From Variovorax paradoxus (lineage in GTDB: Bacteria > Pseudomonadota > Gammaproteobacteria > Burkholderiales > Burkholderiaceae_C), in assembly GCA_016806145.1 (NCBI GenBank), contig CP063166.1:992001-1056000 (forward strand): a stretch of DNA of 64,000 nt. The letters run 5' to 3'. The first letter of the stretch is position 1. Each line of letters opens with the position of its first letter. The notes below the pieces were generated by a model that saw only the letters and a program-made list of their open reading frames with translations, made no database searches and was not told where the DNA came from. This document shows, piece after piece, positions 59,689-64,000 of this stretch. The position numbers and the translations under genes were made by a program.

Positions 59689-62088
59689 ATGTCCCGATTT
59701 CAAGTGAAGAAGGTCGCCGTGCTCGGCGCCGGCGTGATGGGCGCGCAGATCGCGGCCCACCTCGTCAACGTGCGCGTGCCGGTGGTGCTGTTCGACCTGG
59801 CGGCCAAGGAAGGCCCGAAGAACGGCATCGTCACGCGCGCCATCGACAACCTCAAGAAGCTCAAGCCCGCGCCGCTGGGCGACGTGGCCGATGCGGGTCT
59901 GATCGAACAGGCCAACTACGACGACAACCTCGACTTGCTCGGCGAGTGCGACCTGGTGATCGAGGCGATCGCCGAGCGCATGGACTGGAAGCTCGATCTT
60001 TACAAGAAGATCGCGCCGCACGTCGCCAAGCACGCGATCCTGGCCTCGAACACCTCGGGCCTTTCGATCACCAAGCTCAGTGAAGCGCTCCCCGAAGCAC
60101 TGAAGCCGCGCTTCTGCGGCATCCACTTCTTCAATCCGCCGCGCTACATGTTCCTGGTGGAGCTGATCAACACGCCCACCACGCAGCCGCAGGTGCTCGA
60201 CGACCTCGAGGCCTTCGTCACCAGCACGCTCGGCAAGGGCGTGGTGCGCGCGCACGACACGCCCAACTTCATCGCCAACCGCGTCGGCATCGCCGGCATG
60301 CTGGCCACGCTGAAGGAAGTCGAGAAGTTCGGCCTCACGCCCGACGTGGTGGACGACCTCACGGGCAAGAAGCTGGGCCGCGCGAGCTCGGGCACCTTCC
60401 GCACCGCCGATGTGGTGGGCCTGGACACCATGGCCCACGTGGTGAAGACGCTGCAGGACAACCTGAACGCCGAGACCGATCCCTTCTACGCCAACTTCGC
60501 GACGCCGCCGGTGCTCGCCAAGCTGCTGGAACTGAAGAACCTGGGCCAGAAGACCAAGGCCGGCTTCTTCAAGAAGGTGGGCCGCGACATCCTGCGCTTC
60601 GACCTCCAGAGCGGCGACTACGTGCCCGCCGGCGCCAAGGCCGACGAGGTCTACGGCCGCATGCTCAAGAAGCCCGCGGGCGAGCGCCTGAAGCTGCTGC
60701 GCGAGAGCGAAGGGCCGCAGGGCCAGTTCCTCTGGGCGATCCTGCGCGACGGCTTCCATTACGCGGCCGTGCACCTGGGCGACATCGCCGAGAGCGCGCG
60801 CGACATCGACTTCGCGATGCGCTGGGGCTTCGGCATGAAGCAGGGCCCGTTCGAGCTCTGGCAGGAGGCTGGCTGGGCGCAGGTCGCGAAGTGGGTGCAG
60901 GAAGACATCGACGCCGGCAAGGCGCTGAGCAGCGCGCCGCTGCCCAAGTGGGTGTTCGAAGGCCCGGTGGCCGAGGCCGGCGGCGTGCACACGCCCGAAG
61001 GCTCGTGGAGCGCCTCGCAGAACAAGTTCGTGCCGCAGCGCAAGCTGCCGGTGCACGACCGCCAGCTGTTCCCCGAGAGCGTGCTCGGCGCGAACGCGGC
61101 CGATGCCAACACGGCAGGCACCACGATCAGCGATGAAGGCGACGTGCGCGTGTGGACGCTCGACGGGGAAGTGCTGATCGCGAGCATCCACTCGAAGATG
61201 CACGCCATCAGCCCCGACGTGGCCGAGGCGCTCGGCGCCGCGGTCGATCTCGCCGAGGCCGAATACAAGGGCCTGGTGATCTGGTCGCCCGACGAGATGT
61301 TCTCGGTCGGCGCCGACCTGCAGGCGATGCTGCCGGCCTTCGTGGTCGCTGGCATCGGCGCGGTCGAGGGCGCGGAGGAAGAGCTGCAGAACGTGATGCT
61401 CAAGATCCGCTATGCCAACGTGCCGGTGGTCTCGGCCGTGCGCGGCCTGGCGCTGGGCGGCGGCTGCGAACTGGCCGTGTACTCGTCGAAGCGCGTGGCG
61501 GCGATGGAAAGCTACATCGGCCTGGTCGAGGTCGGCGTGGGCCTGATCCCCGGCGCCGGCGGCCTGACCTACATCGCGCGCCGCGCGGCCGAGAACGCCT
61601 CGGCCTCGACCGGCACCGACCTGCTGCCCTTCCTCACCGAAGGCTTCACGGCCGCGGCGATGGCGAAGGTGGGCACGGGCGCGCTCGATTCGAGGAAGCT
61701 CGGCTACCTGCTCGACAGCGACGTGATCGTGCCGAACAAGGACGAACTGCTCTACGTGGCGCTGCAGCAGGCCAAGGCCATGGCCGACGCCGGCTATCGC
61801 CCGCCGCTGCGCCGCAGCTTCCGCGTGGCGGGCCGCAGCGGCGCCGCGACGATCAAGGGCCAGCTCGTGAACATGCGCGACGGCGGCTTCATCAGCGCGC
61901 ACGACTTCCACATCGCGAGCCTGATCGCGAACGTGGTCACCGGCGGCGACGTGGACGCGGGCTCGCTCGTGACCGAGGAATACCTGATGGCGCTGGAACG
62001 CAAGGCGTTCTGCTCGCTCATCGTGCATCCCAAGACGCAGGAGCGGATCATGGGGATGCTGAGCACGGGGAAGCCGGTGCGGAATTGA
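59689..62088 (+). CDS. 3-hydroxyacyl-CoA dehydrogenase/enoyl-CoA hydratase fusion, FadN-like
   Basis: A 799-residue bifunctional enzyme. The NAD-dependent dehydrogenase comes first (VAVLGAGVMGAQIAAHLV near residues 7-24; FCGIHFFNPPRYMFLVEL), and the enoyl-CoA hydratase/isomerase domain follows from about residue 480 (VRGLALGGGCELAV with the catalytic Glu; GLIPGAGG). This order is that of FadN/YusL and the reverse of E. coli FadB. It hydrates trans-2-enoyl-CoA and oxidises the 3-hydroxyacyl-CoA. The thiolase partner gene lies beyond the DUF559 insert. Confidence 0.92.
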   Translation: MSRFQVKKVAVLGAGVMGAQIAAHLVNVRVPVVLFDLAAKEGPKNGIVTRAIDNLKKLKPAPLGDVADAGLIEQANYDDNLDLLGECDLVIEAIAERMDWKLDLYKKIAPHVAKHAILASNTSGLSITKLSEALPEALKPRFCGIHFFNPPRYMFLVELINTPTTQPQVLDDLEAFVTSTLGKGVVRAHDTPNFIANRVGIAGMLATLKEVEKFGLTPDVVDDLTGKKLGRASSGTFRTADVVGLDTMAHVVKTLQDNLNAETDPFYANFATPPVLAKLLELKNLGQKTKAGFFKKVGRDILRFDLQSGDYVPAGAKADEVYGRMLKKPAGERLKLLRESEGPQGQFLWAILRDGFHYAAVHLGDIAESARDIDFAMRWGFGMKQGPFELWQEAGWAQVAKWVQEDIDAGKALSSAPLPKWVFEGPVAEAGGVHTPEGSWSASQNKFVPQRKLPVHDRQLFPESVLGANAADANTAGTTISDEGDVRVWTLDGEVLIASIHSKMHAISPDVAEALGAAVDLAEAEYKGLVIWSPDEMFSVGADLQAMLPAFVVAGIGAVEGAEEELQNVMLKIRYANVPVVSAVRGLALGGGCELAVYSSKRVAAMESYIGLVEVGVGLIPGAGGLTYIARRAAENASASTGTDLLPFLTEGFTAAAMAKVGTGALDSRKLGYLLDSDVIVPNKDELLYVALQQAKAMADAGYRPPLRRSFRVAGRSGAATIKGQLVNMRDGGFISAHDFHIASLIANVVTGGDVDAGSLVTEEYLMALERKAFCSLIVHPKTQERIMGMLSTGKPVRN

Positions 62089-62103
62089 TGCGGACCCCTC
62101 TTC

Positions 62104-62140
62104 CTCCTTCCCCCTCTGGGGGAAGGCCGGGATGGGGGCA
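62104..62140. repeat. Left 37-bp inverted repeat of the DUF559 cassette
   Basis: A 37-bp sequence matching the reverse complement of 62506-62542 at 36 of 37 positions. It contains its own perfect hairpin, CCTTCCCCC-TCT-GGGGGAAGG (62106-62126). It begins 16 bp after the upstream stop and ends 8 bp before the DUF559 start. Confidence 0.92.
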
Positions 62141-62148
62141 AGCAGCCC

Positions 62149-62565
62149 ATGCAGAACCAATCCTCTCCCAATGCACAGCGGAACGCCCGCGCCCTGAGGC
62201 GCGAGATGACCGACTCGGAGCGCAAGCTCTGGAGCGGCCTGCGTGGCGAGCAATTGGGCGTGAAGTTCCGCCGGCAGCATCCGCTCGGCAGCTACATCGC
62301 CGACTTCGCATGCCTCGATCCGAAGCTGATCGTCGAACTCGACGGATCGCAGCATCAGGCGCAAGCAGACTACGACGCTCGGCGCGACGCCTTCCTGCGT
62401 GCCCAGGGATTCGATGTGCTGCGTTTCGGATCGAACGATCCATTCGTCAATCTTGAAGGGGTGCTGCAGGCGATCGTCAACCGACTTGCCGAGTTGACGG
62501 CCGCGTGCCCCCATCCCGACCTTCCCCCAGAGGGGGAAGGAGCCCAATCCAGGAGCCTTCCATGA
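62149..62565 (+). CDS. DUF559 (Vsr/restriction-endonuclease-like) protein
   Basis: A 138-residue DUF559 protein. RALRREMTDSERKLWSGLRG and LGVKFRRQHPLGSYIADFACLDPKLIVELDGSQH are family hallmarks, given here in part; Asp52, Glu63, Asp65 and His69 are candidates for the metal-binding site of a Vsr-like nuclease fold. The function is unproven. The last 19 residues (from Cys120) are read from the right inverted repeat and its flank (CPHPDLPPEGEGA), so they are probably not part of the fold. The TGA overlaps the thiolase ATG. Confidence 0.85.
   Translation: MQNQSSPNAQRNARALRREMTDSERKLWSGLRGEQLGVKFRRQHPLGSYIADFACLDPKLIVELDGSQHQAQADYDARRDAFLRAQGFDVLRFGSNDPFVNLEGVLQAIVNRLAELTAACPHPDLPPEGEGAQSRSLP
62506..62542. 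repeat. Right 37-bp inverted repeat of the DUF559 cassette
   Basis: The inverted partner of 62104-62140, with one mismatch. It encodes the tail of the DUF559 protein from residue 120 and contains the same GC-rich hairpin. The thiolase ribosome site (AGGAG at 62551-62555) lies just beyond it. Confidence 0.92.
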
Positions 62566-63758
62566 AACAAGTCCAAGACGCCTACATCGTCTCCGCCACC
62601 CGCACCCCCATTGGCAAGTCCCACCGCGGCTACTTCCGCAACCACCGCCCCGACGACCTGCTCGCGACCACGCTGAAGGCCGCGCTGGCGGCAGTGCCCG
62701 GTCTCGATCCGAAGGCCATCGAGGACATCATCTGCGGCTGCGCGATCCCCGAGGCGCAGCAGGGCCTGAACGTCGCGCGCATCGGTGCGGTCCTCGCGGG
62801 CCTGCCGACCAGCGTCGGCGGCATCACGGTCAACCGCTTCTGCGCCTCGGGCCTGTCGGCGGTGCAGATGGCGGCCGACCGCATCCGCGTCGGCGAGGCC
62901 GACGTGATGATCGCGGCCGGCGTCGAGAGCATGAGCATGGTGCCGATGATGGGCAACTCGCCCTCGCTGTCGCCGTCCATCTTCGAGCGCGATGGCGACG
63001 TGGGCATCGCCTACGGCATGGGCCTGACGGCCGAGAAGGTCGCGCAGCAGTGGAAGGTGAGCCGCCAGGCCCAGGACGAATTCGCGCTGGCCTCGCACCA
63101 GAAGGCGCTGGCCGCTCAGAAGGCCGGCAAGTTCGCGGACGAGATCACGCCGATCGAGGTGACCGACCGCGCGCCCGATCTCGAGAGCGGCGAAGCGATC
63201 GCGACCACGCGCACCGTGAACCTCGACGAAGGCGCGCGCCCCGACACCTCGATCGAAGGCCTCGCCAGGCTGCGCACCGTGTTCGCCGCGCGCGGCACGG
63301 TCACGGCCGGCAACAGCTCGCAGACCTCCGACGGCGCGGGCGCGCTGATCCTGGCGAGCGAGAAGGCGGTCAAGCAGTTCGGCCTGACGCCGCTGGCGCG
63401 CTTCGTGAGCTTCGCGAGCAAGGGCGTGCCGCCGCACATCATGGGCATCGGCCCGATCGAGGCGATCCCCGCGGCGCTGCGCTATGCCGGCCTGAGCCAG
63501 CAGGACATCGACTGGATCGAGCTCAACGAGGCCTTCGCGGCCCAGTCGCTCGCGGTCATCGACACCCTGGGGCTCGACCCGTCGAAGGTCAACCCGATGG
63601 GCGGCGCGATCGCGCTGGGCCATCCGCTGGGTGCCACCGGTGCGATCCGCTCGGCCACGGTGGTGCACGCGCTGCAGCGCGAGAAGCTCAAGTACGGCAT
63701 GGTCACAATGTGCGTGGGCATGGGGCAGGGCGCCGCCGGCATCTTCGAGCGCGTCTGA
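62562..63758 (+). CDS. Acetyl-CoA C-acyltransferase (thiolase), FadA-like
   Basis: A 398-residue thiolase. The acyl-accepting cysteine is Cys94 in NRFCASGLSAVQ, His354 is in GGAIALGHPLGATGA, and the second cysteine is Cys384 in MVTMCVGMGQGAAG; all catalytic groups are present. It cleaves 3-ketoacyl-CoA to acetyl-CoA and a shortened acyl-CoA and should work with the upstream dehydrogenase/hydratase. The ATG at 62562 overlaps the DUF559 stop and follows AGGAG by six bases. Upstream extension of the frame runs through the inverted repeat and is rejected. Confidence 0.94.
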   Translation: MKQVQDAYIVSATRTPIGKSHRGYFRNHRPDDLLATTLKAALAAVPGLDPKAIEDIICGCAIPEAQQGLNVARIGAVLAGLPTSVGGITVNRFCASGLSAVQMAADRIRVGEADVMIAAGVESMSMVPMMGNSPSLSPSIFERDGDVGIAYGMGLTAEKVAQQWKVSRQAQDEFALASHQKALAAQKAGKFADEITPIEVTDRAPDLESGEAIATTRTVNLDEGARPDTSIEGLARLRTVFAARGTVTAGNSSQTSDGAGALILASEKAVKQFGLTPLARFVSFASKGVPPHIMGIGPIEAIPAALRYAGLSQQDIDWIELNEAFAAQSLAVIDTLGLDPSKVNPMGGAIALGHPLGATGAIRSATVVHALQREKLKYGMVTMCVGMGQGAAGIFERV

Positions 63759-63811
63759 TCGATCACGCGCCAGGCCACGCGACGAGGGCCGGCGCCAGAA
63801 GGAGACAAGCC

Positions 63812-64000
63812 ATGCATCAGACGCAGCAGTTGCCGGTCGACGGCGGCGCGCACGAACTGGCGGTGCGCCGCTACGAACCCGCCGGCGCGCCGCGCGCCAG
63901 CATCGTGATCGGCGGCGCGATGGGCGTGCGCCAGTCCTTCTACGAGGCCTTCGCGCGCTGGCTCGCGGGCCAGGGGCTGCGCGTCTGGACCTTCGACTAC
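63812..64000 (+). CDS. Alpha/beta hydrolase (5' part, cut by window end)
   Basis: The first 63 residues of a protein continuing past the window. RYEPAGAPRASIVIGGAMGVRQSFYEAFARWLAGQGLRVWTFDY, in part, matches the start of YheT/serine-aminopeptidase-like alpha/beta hydrolases, with the oxyanion strand at IVIGGAMGV. The nucleophile elbow is not yet reached. An AAGGAGA ribosome site lies six or seven bases before the ATG. It may be the last gene of the beta-oxidation operon, possibly a thioesterase or esterase. Confidence 0.8.
   Translation, partial: MHQTQQLPVDGGAHELAVRRYEPAGAPRASIVIGGAMGVRQSFYEAFARWLAGQGLRVWTFDY

Larger units (their letters stand above)
62104..62542. mobile_element. Candidate repeat-bounded DUF559 cassette (439 bp)
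   Basis: One small gene fills the space between two 37-bp near-perfect inverted repeats, all within a beta-oxidation operon that is otherwise contiguous in families of this kind. No transposase is present and no target-site duplication is evident at the edges (TTC before, CCC after). It may be a non-autonomous mobile unit or a repeat-associated gene. Mobility is inferred. Confidence 0.45.

Noticed and set aside
58909..62547. Long antisense open frame (about 1,200 codons) opposite the beta-oxidation genes
   Set aside because: The sense strand has well-conserved enzymes throughout; the antisense product has no recognisable motif.
1..64000. CRISPR arrays, tRNA or rRNA genes, phage or transposase genes
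   Set aside because: No regularly spaced direct repeats, cloverleaf-like sequences, rRNA segments or recognisable transposase/integrase proteins were found by reading; a covariance-model scan was not possible.

Overview
The window is high-GC DNA with long gene runs, many ATGA stop/start overlaps and a large set of periplasmic binding-protein transporters (TRAP, Liv-type ABC, two Bug/TctC proteins). This gene content, the argB and slmA neighbourhood and the palindromic repeats suggest a beta-proteobacterium of the Burkholderiales, most likely Comamonadaceae and Variovorax-like. The assignment is inferred from gene content only. No rRNA, tRNA, CRISPR array, phage or transposase gene was seen.

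Region 1 (1-23570) is a surface-polysaccharide (O-antigen type) locus. It holds a 3-amino-3,6-dideoxyhexose module (FdtA-like ketoisomerase, DegT-type aminotransferase, and a FdtC/QdtC-like acyltransferase about 13 kb away), a second DegT aminotransferase, a WbqC-like protein, five predicted cytosolic GT2 glycosyltransferases, two GT61-type transferases, a GtrA/GtrB/polytopic membrane trio, two tandem beta-propeller glycosidase-like proteins, a Wzm/Wzt ABC exporter, an OafA-like acyltransferase and a WecA/MraY-type initiating transferase. The GT61 and acetyltransferase genes near 13.4-14.75 kb are visibly AT-richer than their surroundings. Region 2 (23629-26934) is core-genome-like: argB, slmA and a catalase.

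Region 3 (26940-36815) is a divergent sugar-acid catabolic locus around a palindromic operator at 34347-34385. Leftward run a FadR-type regulator, a DctPQM TRAP transporter, a UxaA-type dehydratase, an SMP-30 lactonase and an Ldh-family oxidoreductase. Rightward run two SDR dehydrogenases and a FAH-family hydrolase. Together these could form a complete non-phosphorylative route from an aldose such as L-fucose or L-rhamnose to pyruvate plus a 2-hydroxy acid.

Region 4 (36939-54629) is the most unusual part: one long same-strand array of a UTRA-type GntR regulator, a Liv-type ABC transporter, two orphan Bug binding proteins, aconitase-like large and small subunits, an MmgE/PrpD protein, hydantoinase/oxoprolinase B and A subunits, an isochorismatase-fold protein lacking the nucleophilic cysteine, a flavoprotein and an isocitrate-lyase-family enzyme. 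I recognise no described pathway with this set. It looks like a route from a cyclic amide or imide through a substituted maleate and malate to a lyase step. Two 110-bp palindromes lie inside this array.

Region 5 (54633-64000) has a LysR/SDR divergent pair and then a TetR-controlled beta-oxidation operon: acyl-CoA dehydrogenase, DUF2147 protein, 3-hydroxyacyl-CoA dehydrogenase/enoyl-CoA hydratase, thiolase, and the start of an alpha/beta hydrolase. A DUF559 nuclease-like gene bounded by 37-bp inverted repeats sits between the hydratase and thiolase genes.
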